DNA of 64,000 nt, taken from positions 15,562,001-15,626,000 of the forward strand of contig CM038920.1 of the NCBI GenBank assembly GCA_021904315.1. The letters are read 5' to 3'. The notes under the pieces were generated by a model. That model was not told the DNA's origin and ran no database searches. It saw only the letters and a list, made by a program, of their open reading frames with translations. Position 1 is the stretch's first letter, and each line of letters starts with the position of its first letter. This document shows, piece after piece, positions 24,201 through 39,379 of this stretch. The translations under genes and the position numbers were made by a program. This stretch comes from Sphagnum magellanicum (Eukaryota; Streptophyta; Sphagnopsida; Sphagnales; Sphagnaceae).

Positions 24201-27200
24201 AGCTCATTGTGTGCTGGAAATGCCTTTGCTTGTGAATCTCTTGCCTTCTGTTCTTCTTTCCTCCTCTTTCTTTCAACATCAAGAGCAGTAACCCCAGCAT
24301 CCACAAACACACACCTGCCATCAACCGTCCCAGAACTGAAGGCCTCAATACACCACCAACATGAGTTCTAATGACATTAACATAGAAGACATGAGTTCAG
24401 CATTATACTCCTGTAAAATCATGTAGAAGAAGCTGCAACCATTCTCCGTCTCTTAGTCAAACCTTGAAATAACCAAGTTGCTAGTTCCTGCATTGCAAAT
24501 TAGACCCACTAACAGCCAGAAACCGGTGTGCAAGAAGCATCCCATCTCAAAAGGGTCCATTTGTCAATGTGCATCAAATGTTATGACACAGGCAAGAGTC
24601 AGCAGTTAGAACAATTACGCAAGCTACATCTTTGACATGCAACAATGAACAAAAGGTCAACATAAGATTGATTGCCCACACAACATACTCTTGAAAACTC
24701 AAAGAAAGAAGGAGATGAGTATGTCCAATGCCCCTTTCTTGACTCTGTCTCACAATCCCTAGGCCTATGCTAGATACTGTTCCACAAAACAGGAGGAGAG
24801 AGGTGCTCACTCAATTGTGGTTGGTGTGGCCAAAAATAGCTGGCGGCGGTGCCAGACCCCACCTGTTGCAGCTCCAATGGCCACATTGCCCAAGTAACGA
24901 TACTGGGGGCGGAGGGACGAAATGACAACATATCGTTGATATGCAAGTGCACAATACTCCACAGTTTGATCCCAAGCACTCCAATCTGGTTGTGGCAGCA
25001 TCCCACTAACTGGCTTGAAAGTCTCCCAGCTGCATAACAACATTGTTCAGGGGTTTAGTACTTCCATGTCCTCATGTCAAGAAATGTAGCCAGCTATCAA
25101 GGGATGGAAATGAGGCAGAAGAATGACCAATTTTGTCATGACATTTGTGGAGACCATATGATGTTCTTACCTAAAGCTCCCATGCATACTCAAAAGAGAT
25201 TTAGATCAGGTGAAAAGAAACCTAAGAAAGGGAGTGCAATAGAACAATACACCACCTGTACAGCTGGAAATTTGCAGGTGCTTCAGTGCCCTTCCCTGTT
25301 ATAACAGAAGGATCATCAAGTGAACTACCAGATGGACCCAAAGTTGCAGTACTGGCCCTTCTTGGCATCTTGTACGTCACTCCCAGCAGAGCACCTCCTT
25401 GCAAACCTATCACCTGCACAATTATCATGACTCTCTAAACATGCCCAATACACAAGAAAACTCTCCAAATTTGAGAGTTTAAAGGGCCAAAGAGTGGTTT
25501 CCTGTCCCATTCATATCAACTCACAGAAGTACTTACCTCAGGGAACTCCACACAGTAGGCACAGTGCTAGTTTCTACCATGAGTCTAAATACAATTCAAA
25601 AAGTGAAAGATGTGGAGGTCTATAAACAGTGAAGATGTAAGCATAACAGGAGATGAGTAGACACATACTACTCCTAGGAATTCAAATAGCTCTCTTCAAT
25701 TGGCAACAGTTGTCAATCTTACAGGCTCAGGTCGGTTCTCAATAGAATTGGTAAGGGTAGTGACCATCCCATCATCCAGTATGATGCACACTTGAACAGT
25801 GGCCAAGGCTGCAGCACTAGCAGCAGCTGCTGCAGCTGCCGCAGCCTGAGCAGCAGCTTCTTTTGCTTTTCTTGAAGAGCCACCTTTTGGTGGTGGGGGT
25901 GGTCTTGGAACTGGGAAAGACTCAATCAGAGCAAAGCGTTCTCTACAAGAATCCCATGCAAAATGCCGTGCAGCTCCACTATGGATACATGTCCAATCAG
26001 AAACCCTATAGATTTGATAGGCTGGTGTATCTGGCCACACTATGGACACATACCTGCAAGGAACTTAGGGAAATTAGCTCACCCCACACCTATTCCCAGA
26101 TAAATGTGTTGGCTTTCTAAAGAACACATTTTTGCACTTGAATACCTCATAACTAAGACTTCTTCCCAATGTAGGTGCAAGAAGGGAAACAAATTCCACC
26201 ATTTCAGATAGCCTCCCTCTACAGATCTACCAGGGGAGGAGAATCTTAATACTCCAATAATTTAACAGCCAGATCTACATTTAAACAAGTGGTGAAGTAG
26301 CATTACATTTTTTGGCACATAATGAACTTGGAAAGAAATGATCTGTTCAAAAGTCAACTCCACAAACTTCAAGAAAATGACATGTTCAGACAAGATTCTT
26401 ACTTTCCAGATTTGCTTGTAGAAAGCCAGCAAAATGAATCGTGCGCAAGTGACTGCACATGCTTATATGTCTGCTTCACCTGCAAACATGTACATCACCC
26501 TAAATTTTGGTAACAACAGTACACAGACATCTCTTTAACACTATAGGACCACAACCAAGTAGTCTAAAGAATTGTGGCAATTGAAACACCCCAATTTGTC
26601 AACAAACAGTGACAGCCCAAGCAATACAGAGGAAGTTTCACCATCAACAGAATAATTAGATACAACTCTGACTGCACAGGACAGAGACAAAAACAACAGG
26701 TCATAAAACACTTGAAAATCAGGTTGAGCTCCTAAGTACAACCATGGAGCATTAATGCAATAACTATACCTGCAGTTGTGAAGAAGATTCTGGAGCATCA
26801 CTCCGGGGACGACCAGTAAGCTCAATCAAGACACCTGTGTTTGAAATAGTAGGATTTATTGGCGCTGCAAGCTGGAAAGAGAGCAACCGTATTTCACTAT
26901 TCACGGCAAATGCGACAGTATGTTCTTTGCTGCCAGGTGCAGAGAGGAGGGGCACAGCTGCAGGGAGAGCCTTGACATCAAACTCACTGAGGATCACCCC
27001 AAGATTTGTGCCACTGGCAACTAGGTGTGGCTGCAGAGGATGTACAGCCATGCAATAAGCCTGAAGCAGCCACATTTGACCACATTTGTATGAGGTGGAA
27101 ATCATAGGGTTGACAATTTTCCTGGCATAGAATCATGACAAGCCACCTACAGATATAAAAACAGCAAGTCATTGAATTTTATGTTACAGCCTGCAGGACA

Positions 27201-30200
27201 TGCAAGACTGAATGGATATGGAAAATTCTCTTAAGTGTTAAATGGTGAGAGAAGTTTAAAGGGCCCACCTTAAGCTTCTTGCCAGATGCAAGCAACGGGG
27301 CTGGAACTTGTAGAGTCAAGTCACACAAAGGTCTGGTCGTAGCTCCATATCCTGAGTGTTCTATGGCCCTGTCAAATCATGATGCCCATTATTCACTAGA
27401 TACCACCCATGCAGACCTGAGGACAGCTGGGGTCAGTAAAGTGCCCTCTTCAGTTCAAAACTATTATGTTCCTATCAGAGAAATGGTTGTACACAAGCAT
27501 ATAAACCACAATACAACTACCATCTGAATTTTCTCGCACCAGATATGAGAATCTTTAACACAGACAAGAAGGTCAAGGTTGGGTCGGCGAGGATGACACC
27601 ATGAAGCCACACCATGACAAGCCAATTTTGAAACTGGCTTGATTCGACGTATTTCCTGCGGCACTCAACCACACCCAGATTTTCTGAAATAAGGCACCAA
27701 TAGCTGATATTGCAAGGCAAAGTTCATAGTGCTAAAGTGCATGCATAATGTGTGTGAGAATGACATCTCTTCCAGTCTCTTCCAGCCATTGAGCCAACAA
27801 TTCCTAACTTCTACATTTGAATTGCTAGCATACATATCCATTGTCTTGCAGAAAACAGGAGTTCAGACAGAGAAAACTGAAAGCACCTTGAAATTGACTG
27901 TATCCCAGATTGCTAAGGTCTTGTCTGCCCCAATACTGACAAGCTGAGGAGCCTCATCTTGCACTCTGGCCAGTTCTATCCCATAGACTCCACCATCATG
28001 TGCCTGCAAAGTTGAAACCCAAAACCTGGTCAATGAAGTCTGATCAGTGACCTCAATTTAGCATAACAAAGCATTGCATCCAAGCCACAAAGCACACAAT
28101 GGAACAGAATTCAAGTGAAGGAATATGTGCTCTTGAGAACAATTCTCATTGTTAGGCCTTGTTTTGGTGACCAGCTCCTATCAATGAATATTTTAACTTG
28201 TAGAAAACACATCTCTTTCACAAGAATAGAGAAATCTCCATTCTCACTATGAAGAAAAAACACAGCAAGGTTAACACTTCAAGAAGCCACAGAAAGTTCC
28301 AAACCAGGAAAGACAAAACAAATCAAAAAACAAAAACAAAAACAGCAGTATGAACAATAGTACCAATCTCACACCTGTTCAGGGACCATCAAGAGTAGTA
28401 TGTATGATAGTGACTTATCTACCACAACTTCCCCACTGACTTCATCAGCTCCCAACAGTGGGTAAAGGCCAGTGAAAAGCACCAACCTGCAAACTGAGTT
28501 TTTGCTTGCAAATACAGAAGCACTCAGCCATGCTACTGGCTAGCAACAGACCACAACACAAGGACATAATAAAAAACAGACCGACAGATAGGGAAAAGCC
28601 GAACCTAAAGGAAAGGACAGCGGGGGAAAACAATGAACAAGTGGGCTTACAAGAAGCTCCCCACTTACAAGACTTTTAAACAGAATCATTCTGAAAACTC
28701 CAAAAGTTGAAATTCCAAAAAGGAATTTTCTTTGTTAAGCAACCCTCTAGTTCTCTTTAGAAGAATTTTTAAAGAGTAGCCTTTTATCTTCAGAAGGAGA
28801 AAAAGACTGACCATCTGAAAGACAAAAAACTTCTTACAACTACAAAGCCTCAAGAACCTGTAAATTGACTATTGATAACCCCCAGCTTTGCAGTAATTGA
28901 GATATTTGAATGAACATCAGGCATTCTAATCATTTCAATACCTGCATACTCTGGTTGAGAGTGTTTGTCAAAAATGTCACAGGATAAACCTTGAGGACTT
29001 TGTCTAACAGCTAGATCCAAGAAATTACAAGAGAACTTGTAAAAAACATACCCCAGAACTATGTCCATTCATGAGAGGCAAATGCTATAGGAGAACTTGT
29101 GGGACTTGCAGGGACTGAGTACGACACAACAACCTTGACAGACAGCTTTGGTAAGGCTTCTCGGGATGCCTGAGCACCATCCACACTCCATAAGCTTAGT
29201 GTTCCATCATTGCCTCCTGACACCAACAGTGTCTGCACCACACCAGGTCCAACTTTCGAATGACTACATAAGCTAACAGAGTGATCATATATTAAACCGA
29301 TTGTTGCATATCTTGTAAGATATCTGTGTTTGTTTCCCTAAATTTGCCTCATAAATACCACTTCAAAGATTTGAGTGACAGCAATTGCTGCATATTGAAG
29401 ACATTTGAAGACATGGCCTTTTGAATTGTTTCAGTCTAGCATACTATTGTGATGTTCAGCCAAGTGCAGATGCGGACATTGCAAGCATGTAAGGAGAAGA
29501 AATCTTAAGTACCTCGCCGGAGGAAGCCAAGAAGGTCATTAGACATGAGATGGGTCCCTTATGGCCACCAACATATCGCCGCACCAGCTGTACAAAAAGC
29601 TCCTCTATCAACACTAATATGGGTATCATAATTTTCAGCATACTCCAGTTATCTTCAAACTTATTCACTGAATTTTTTTCAAGTGCCTTCATACCCTCCT
29701 TTGCTAAGTTATACCTTTGTGCATCAATACAAGACTCATCAAAATGTATTTGTGTGCATCAATATGAAAAATGATACTCCTATCATGGACCTGATGAAGA
29801 CAAGGAACTTGCTGACTTACACCACAGAACAAATCCTGAGGTTTTTGGAAAGAAAGCTTTGATACCTGCCACAAAGTCATGGAAAGTACTCTAATAACTC
29901 CATCAGAACCACCAAAGGCAGCAAGAGGGCCCTCAACAACCCCTGATCGTGGAAGGAATGCAACACTGGAACCCCGGAAAAGCAGATACAATGATTACAG
30001 AGATTCAATCCATCTGAAAATATGAGCAGATTCAGGTTTATGCATTGGGTATAAAGAACAAGACTGTAGAGATACATACTTCCCTTTCATCTATTAAGTC
30101 TTCAAAAGTTTACGTAATATTGACAGCCACAAGTTCAGAGTCCTACCACAGAGGTGATTTGTTGTCAAATACAGACTTTGGTACATCTCGTGCACGCATG

Positions 30201-31505
30201 CTAACCATATCAAGGAAGATGACTTTGTTCTCACAACACACAACCAGGAAATGGCGTCCCTTGATTGTCATGTGGCCTCCCCCAACCGGTGCATACAGCT
30301 GGTTGGGTGCCACGGGTGCCTCCCCTGCAGCTGAGCGACTCAGCCATGCTTGCCAGAAGCGAACATCATCATCATAGAATGTGACATGTTTCACACTGCA
30401 TTCATTAAATCATAGGGCTCTTCTCAAAGAACTCACTACATATGCCAATGCTTTTGAAGCTGGTTTCAACACATTCAACCCTCTAAACATCATGAAAACA
30501 TGATCAACCCTGAAGAAGCACAGCTAATCAAAATAAGTCAACAGTATCCCCATTCTTGCTGCGACAAGCTTGTCAGCAACGTAAGCTTCATTTCATTTGG
30601 CTACAAACAAACACCTAATCCTAATGCATCAAAAGGCCTGCATCGACGGCAGTAGATGGCACCTCCAGCACCCTGAACATCTCCTTAAGCAAACCACAAT
30701 ATCAACCCTGAAACAATGGAAACATTTCTAAACCTCAAGAACTCTTTTGATGCCGAATCAATCTCTTTTCCTCCCATGCACATGAGCTGATAAGACTGCT
30801 TACCTCCCTCCTCGTATTGATTCTGAGGTTTTCACTTTAGGCTCTGTTTCAAAACAGTGAGATAGATAGTCAACAACAAAAAATGTCATCGAGCCTTGGA
30901 TGGAGAACAAAGCCAGAGAGATAAGAGCTTGAAAGGAGAAAGATCAGAAAAATTGAATGCCCATACCAGCTTCACCTTCAGCAAGCTTCTGAAGCTGGGC
31001 ACCAACAGTGCGACGTTCGTCAATACCCCTCACATTCACCTCATAAATGACCTACAACCATCAGAAACTTGCCATACTGTGATATCAACCAACTCAGTGA
31101 CCAAGTGATAACCTCCACAGACTTGCAGCTAAACACTGTCTGTGAAAACAATTTTTCTCTGAAATTGGAATCACAAACTCATGCCAGTATTTTGTTTATC
31201 AACTGCTAGGGTTAAGTCAAGGAAATCATTCTTAATGATTACATGTGATCAGAATTGTGTCTTAAGATTGGCTTCAGAAGAGCTCCAGTTTGATGACAAA
31301 GCTTGATATCCAAGAGGGCAACCCAATAAGAAGGATTCACAGAAATAATAGAGTAGAGCAGAGTAGAGCTCACCTGTCGATGCTCCCAATCCCAGACGAC
31401 AACATTGTCGCTGGCATCTGCTGTGACAAGCCAGGGGTAAGTGGGATGCAGAAGGAGCCGCACCACCTTGTCTGGCGTAGGCCGAAATGCTCGTAATCTC
31501 AACAT
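21216..31505 (-). CDS. TWD40-2: TWD40-2, TPLATE/TSET endocytic complex WD40 subunit
   Basis: This subunit of the plant TPLATE (TSET) complex acts at the plasma membrane in clathrin-mediated endocytosis (family knowledge). Coding exons, 5' to 3': 31505-31374, 31051-30967, 30843-30804, 30395-30147, 29965-29866, 29587-29513, 29232-29134, 28003-27887, 27655-27540, 27368-27269, 27060-26770, 26479-26403, 26053-25723, 25413-25256, 25029-24811, 24314-23874, 23454-23362, 23155-23054, 22776-22416, 22239-22102, 21746-21216. Every junction is GT-AG and in frame, giving 1,284 aa; the Arabidopsis protein is somewhat longer. The start MLRLRAFRPTPDKVVRLLLH and phrases such as 'VKHVTFYDDDVRFWQ', 'ECVFVDAG' and 'GVRDGVLWLVDRYM' are family hallmarks. 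Two N-terminal propellers cover roughly residues 1-850, with KGGSSRKAKE plus a poly-Ala run near 550-577. A helical region covers about 877-1,108 and a Pro/Ala/Val-rich tail 1,109-1,284. The largest intron is 28,004-29,133. The gene looks intact. Confidence 0.96.
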
Positions 31506-34328
<2,823 letters not shown>

Positions 34329-34759
34329 ATAAGTGACCAGATCACCATGATGCTGCTGGTGCACCATGTCTGGTGTCTTGCCTGCCATGTATTTGTACTA
34401 GAACAGAGGTTGAACTTCAATGCTGAAGGTGTGCACTGTTGTGTGGCCTATTACCTTAAATTTTTTTCAATGTTTCTCAATCATAGTGGCTGAAGTGGAG
34501 TGGATTTTAGTTTTCAGGATATTGTCAGATAAGATGAACCATCTTCTGTTTACCATCTTCACAGCCCTTTTTTCAATATCCATGTGCATTGCGGTATGAT
34601 GTTTTGTCTTGTTGTGATTAGTGTTGGGGCTAAAAGCAGCCTTCATGGAAAATTGTTTCAATTATGTAGATTGAAAGGATCCTTGATGAATGGCCCAATG
34701 CTTCTTTTGGTTCCTGTCCAGCCAATTGCACAGTTTTACAGGTATTATGTGAAAATTGA

Positions 34760-34765
34760 AATAAA
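34760..34765 (+). terminator. Candidate polyadenylation signal of WDR5a
   Basis: AATAAA lies 432 nt after the TAG stop at 34,326-34,328. The distance is long but acceptable for a plant 3' UTR. Other weaker signals may be used instead. Confidence 0.3.
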
Positions 34766-35830
34766 GCTCCTAGTAAACTAGTTTTTAAAGGTACTCAACT
34801 TTTGATACAAGACATGCTTTGATTTACTGAACAAGTAATGATAAACAAAATTATCTACAGAGGTCTGAAAGAAAAATGCAAATGCCAAAATAAAGGAATT
34901 AGGACAGCATCTATATGTCAGACTAATCCTCACAGAGCTACATGTTTGGATGATGAGATGCTAATGGTGAGATGGCTGTTCTTGTGAACTCTGTTTTCAT
35001 TATCTGGATGTATTTTTATTACATAGCCTGCAATCACACAAGGAATGAGCATGCTGTACACAGTTTTAAATATAGTTCAATAGGAGTATTACAGAGGTCA
35101 AGAAATGCGCAAATTGCACACAGGATGTCCTTGCATTTCATGTTTGACCACTACAATGAAATTTCATCAACGGTTTGGAAAAATGGGACTTACTGTCTCA
35201 GAATGTATTGTTCGATCAGATTCCAGCTGTTCATCTGTTCAAACTCCTTTCAGTTGAAAAAAATTTAAGCTGTAGCTGACTTGAACAGATATGTAGAATT
35301 ATTACTTGGGAGATAGTGGAGCAAATAAGCTATGAGCTTTCTCTGAAATCAACAGAAAGGTGGTGAAGCCTGATACAGAAGTCTTGGAAACATTAGCAGA
35401 GCTAATCTGGAGTAGTGATGCAGAATGCACAGCTTGTCATCATGTCTGGGATGTGGGAACCACACTTCTTCTCTGATCTGCCCTGTGAGATGTAGTAGGA
35501 TTCCAGGAACACTTCATATGGGTAAAACCAAGTTTGCAAAATGCAGGATTTTGATAACATTGCACATATTAACTGCAGCTTCAATCTACCTTGCAAGTGG
35601 TTGATGTTTTGGATGTCTTCATCAGCTTATGATAGCTTTGGAAAAGCAACAGCATTTGCCATCATCGCATGCTAGGAAACCCACAAAATTTGCCTTGAGA
35701 CATCTAACTATTGACAGCTTGTGCACTCCCGAGGATCACCACCAATTGGCAGCTACAACTACACTATTGTAATAGGAGAGCTATGCAACTTCATATTCCT
35801 GAAATTAGTATGAAATTGCAACCCTTGCAG
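34766..35830. other. Downstream flank of WDR5a, no gene seen
   Basis: Composition is like the neighbouring genes. I see no recognisable protein, RNA gene or element. Confidence 0.4.
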
Positions 35831-35921
35831 GGTCAGGAGTCGGGCACAAGTCAGGAGTCCAGGGCGGGAGTTGGGAGTCCGAGGTCAAGTCAAGAGTCCA
35901 GGGCACAAGTCAGGTGGGCCT
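35831..35921 (+). repeat. GC-rich minisatellite, 19-20-bp unit, ~4.5 copies
   Basis: The word 'gtcaggagtc' or close variants ('gttgggagtc', 'gtcaagagtc') recurs every 19-20 bp between 35,831 and 35,921, with 'gggcacaa' or similar between. It stands out against AT-rich surroundings. It lies within an open frame (35,711-36,106, plus) that I do not recognise as a gene. Confidence 0.7.
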
Positions 35922-38900
35922 TTAGCTGCACAGTTGAGTACAATGAGGGTAAAAGCAAATCTCTTTCTGACTTCTCTACATTGCAAGGTTTGGTAACCTC
36001 TTTCAATAATCATTGTGCCCTTATCACCGATGATGGAGCACAATTAAAAGAAGATTTAACCTCCCCACAGTTGATGCAAAACTCTTTTAACACATTCAAA
36101 TACTGACCAAATCACTAATGACACAGTGGAAGTTTTTTATAATTATTTGTTGGTTGTGATAACTTTGTTTACTCCTATGGATGCTAACAATAAAAGGACT
36201 TAATATATCATATATTGTTACAATTTGTACCTATGTTCAAAGCACTTTGACCTCCATCAACAGTTTTAGATTATTGGAGTCAAATCAATTAATATATGTT
36301 TTTTCTTTACATATCCAAAACATTCATTAGGAAGAATTATCATTCTTATCTTACACGCTTATCTCTTTCAATCGTTTCACAATTAATAAAGTTAGCTCAA
36401 CTAAATGAACGCCACCCATTATTGTTTCTTTTGGATCCCAAATAGTCAATGTGTTCGAATAATATTTTTCTCTTTCCTAGCTTTATTTCATGATGAATTT
36501 TTTGAATGTCAAACCATATGTGTTCAAATTGTATTTCATTTTTTTCCCACAACATTATCATCGATTTATTGATCCTAATGGATTTGTTGTGGATAGAAAA
36601 CATTCAGATAATGTCATTTCTAAGAAATTCATTGAACAATTTGATTTTTTTTTGAGATCTCATATATTTAAGAGGACACAATTTTTTTGAATGGTGTTGT
36701 AATGATCATAATTTGCCACTGTTATAAGGTCCTCTACACTCATTAAATTACAAAATCTTGTTGTTAGTATAAATAATCCTCCAACAATGTAATATATGCA
36801 AGATTTTTTTTTTATTAATTGTGGTTAGGATAGATTTTTCATAATATTCTTCACCACTAGATTTTCTAATTTCAATCATGTTACATTATGTTCAAAACAA
36901 GATATTACATGTGATGACATTTGTGAATCTTTTATAATTTTCATTTTATGTCATTTAGGTGAATTTGTCATATACATATTGAAGTTTATCCTCACAACAA
37001 CTTTGTCAAAGCATATGTTTAATGTTAGTCAAGGCTTTTATTGTAAGAATGAATTCCTATTTGTTGCGTTATTTGCTTCTCATTCAAGCTCATTCGAAAA
37101 GCATGAAAAAATTACTCTAATCATGTAAGTAGTTCACGTGTACATTATGATGTGGTTACATGTTAGGGAATATTTGAATATTTTGTTGACATGATGACAT
37201 CTTGGAATGTGTCAAAAATTATTCAATCCATGTCAAGTGAGCTCATCGAAAAATATTCCCTTGGGTATTTTGAGGAATATTTTTATCTATGTATGTTCAC
37301 CTACTCACCAAATAGCATCCATGTTCATAGACTATGTTAATATTTTACCCTTATTCATGATTTCCTTAATAAGTTATTCCTTCATGTAAAATCATTCGAA
37401 CACCATTCTTTTAACTAATATTGTTGCATTTCTTTCACAATCTTAAACATTCACACATACAAACTTCCAATCATGAGACCATGAATTATTGCAATAGTAA
37501 AAAAATACAACATAATCAAGAAGAGACTTGTTTTATAATTTTTGTTTTTATATATTGTTTATGACTCGTTACAATTACCTAGAATATTCCATTTCTATTG
37601 ATAATTATTACAATTGGCTATTTACAACATTTGATAGTTTAGATTTAGTTAGCCATTAAATTTGATAGAAAAAAAATTCAATCGACTATTAGTTTTGATT
37701 GTCTTATGTTCAATTGTTTCTTAAATCTTTATCTATTGAATCAAGTAAATATCTTTTTTTAACATCTATGTTCAAGTTAAGCCATTGGATTTAGGTCATT
37801 TAAAGTTGAAAATTTGAAAAAAAATTAAGGCAACTTGATGGTTCATCCTTTGTTTTTCTCATGTTGTTTTAATGACAACACCAAAGTTGATGATCTAAGT
37901 CCTAAGTGCATTAGGTTTATTCATGAAAAATTCAAAAATAATAATAAAATTGGTTATAAATAATTGAAATGCATAAAGAAAGTTATGCATGAAACTTTGA
38001 AACATACCACCACTGTCAACAAGGCACAAGAAGGTGATTCAAACTTAAAGGTATTCTTCAAACCCCCCATGCTCCACAAAATTTGAAGAAATGTAATTAA
38101 TGAAACTATGTTGGCATTGTTGGAACTAATTGTGTAATGATATGAAGTTACATTTGCTTATTCTTGTTCATGCAAAACTTGTGTTAGAATTGCATGAATT
38201 TTTTTTGCATGAACTCCTAAATCTTGAACCCTATTAGTATGGGATATTGTGCACCCCAAGCAAATTCCTTCATTTGGTTCCTAACACAATTTATTTCCCT
38301 TCCTTAGACAAATTTCCAACTCGATGAATATGTATAATGAATTAGACTAGATGAACATTGAGAAAATACTTTCACCCCACAAGTTATGTGTTGCAAGTAA
38401 TCATTTTGTTTAGATTTTGTTTTGTTATGCAAGTCATGGTGGGTATTTAATTGATGTAGTTAAATTAAAATGGTTTTGCAATATCTTGTGTTCATAAATC
38501 ATGTTTATGAATGATGAAACCCTAGGGGAGACAAATGATGTAATAGAAACAAACATGTCAAATGCCAACGATGAGAAAATATATCAAAAGTAAAATGGTT
38601 TAATGTTAAAATGAAGAAAGAAAAACCACCAAAGAAGGTGAAAGGTGAAGCTTTGTAAAGACTGTAAAAAAATGTGACAAACAAAAGTAGATGCACAAAT
38701 TTAGACAAAAATTAGCAAAATTTTGGAAGGTGGTAAAGGTGGTCCAATGAAATCCATTGATATGTATGTTAGACAAAATTAGAGAGTAAGTACAAAGCTT
38801 ATGAAAAATGTTACTATGTTTGTTATGAAAGAACTGAGTGGGTACAAGGTAGATTTTCAACAACTTGTGTTTGAAAAGGTTTTGGGTCATTTAGTTATGA

Positions 38901-39032
38901 AAGGTGTGTTCCCTATTTATTCAAATTTACTGTTATCTTGAATAGCTACACAAGATCTCAAATATATTTATCTTTTCTATCATTTGCTTGCTCAAATCTC
39001 ATATATATACATGATATGAATAGTAATAGATA
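35922..39032. other. AT-rich repeat-type DNA, no gene supported
   Basis: About 3 kb of strongly AT-rich sequence with many T- and A-runs and only short frames. Near 38.6-38.9 kb a plus-strand phrase 'GGKGGPMKSIDMYVRQ' is vaguely like N-terminal transposon sequence, but it is too short to assign. The Helitron begins at the right edge. Confidence 0.35.
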
Positions 39033-39043
39033 CTAATGGTAAC

Positions 39044-39067
39044 CCGTGCCTGCAAGGCTCGGCACGG
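39044..39067 (-). repeat. Helitron 3' terminal hairpin
   Basis: 'ccgtgcc' (39,044-39,050) and 'ggcacgg' (39,061-39,067) form a perfect, GC-rich 7-bp stem around a 10-nt loop, 11 nt inside the proposed 3' terminus. In Helitrons such a hairpin is the presumed stop signal for rolling-circle transfer. It contrasts sharply with the AT-rich flank to its left. Confidence 0.7.
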
Positions 39068-39379
39068 CACTGATGCAGTGCAACAGTGATGATAGTTGGC
39101 GATGTTTCAATTGATGATCACATTCATTCCTGGTACGTTTGCATCTGAGGTTGCAGGTACAGGCATGAGTCATTGGGATGAGCCTACATGGTCACTTTAT
39201 CTAAAATCCATTACATGCTTGGAAATCCTATGGAGGGAATGTCTGATATATATAAAAGCCCCAATGCAATCTAATCCAACCCATCCCCTTGGACGAAACC
39301 AAAGTCCAAGCCCTGAAAAAAAACTGGGAGTCCAAAGGAGACCCCAAAGAACCCCATACCCACAAGAAGAATCACTGCA

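Noticed and set aside
23796-24371. Plus-strand open frame of 191 codons
   Set aside because: It overlaps TWD40-2 exon 16 on the opposite strand. Composition reflects the reverse of a conserved coding exon.
38505-38960. Possible transposase N-terminus ('GGKGGPMKSIDMYV')
   Set aside because: Only a short phrase is suggestive and the flanking translation has no supporting motif.
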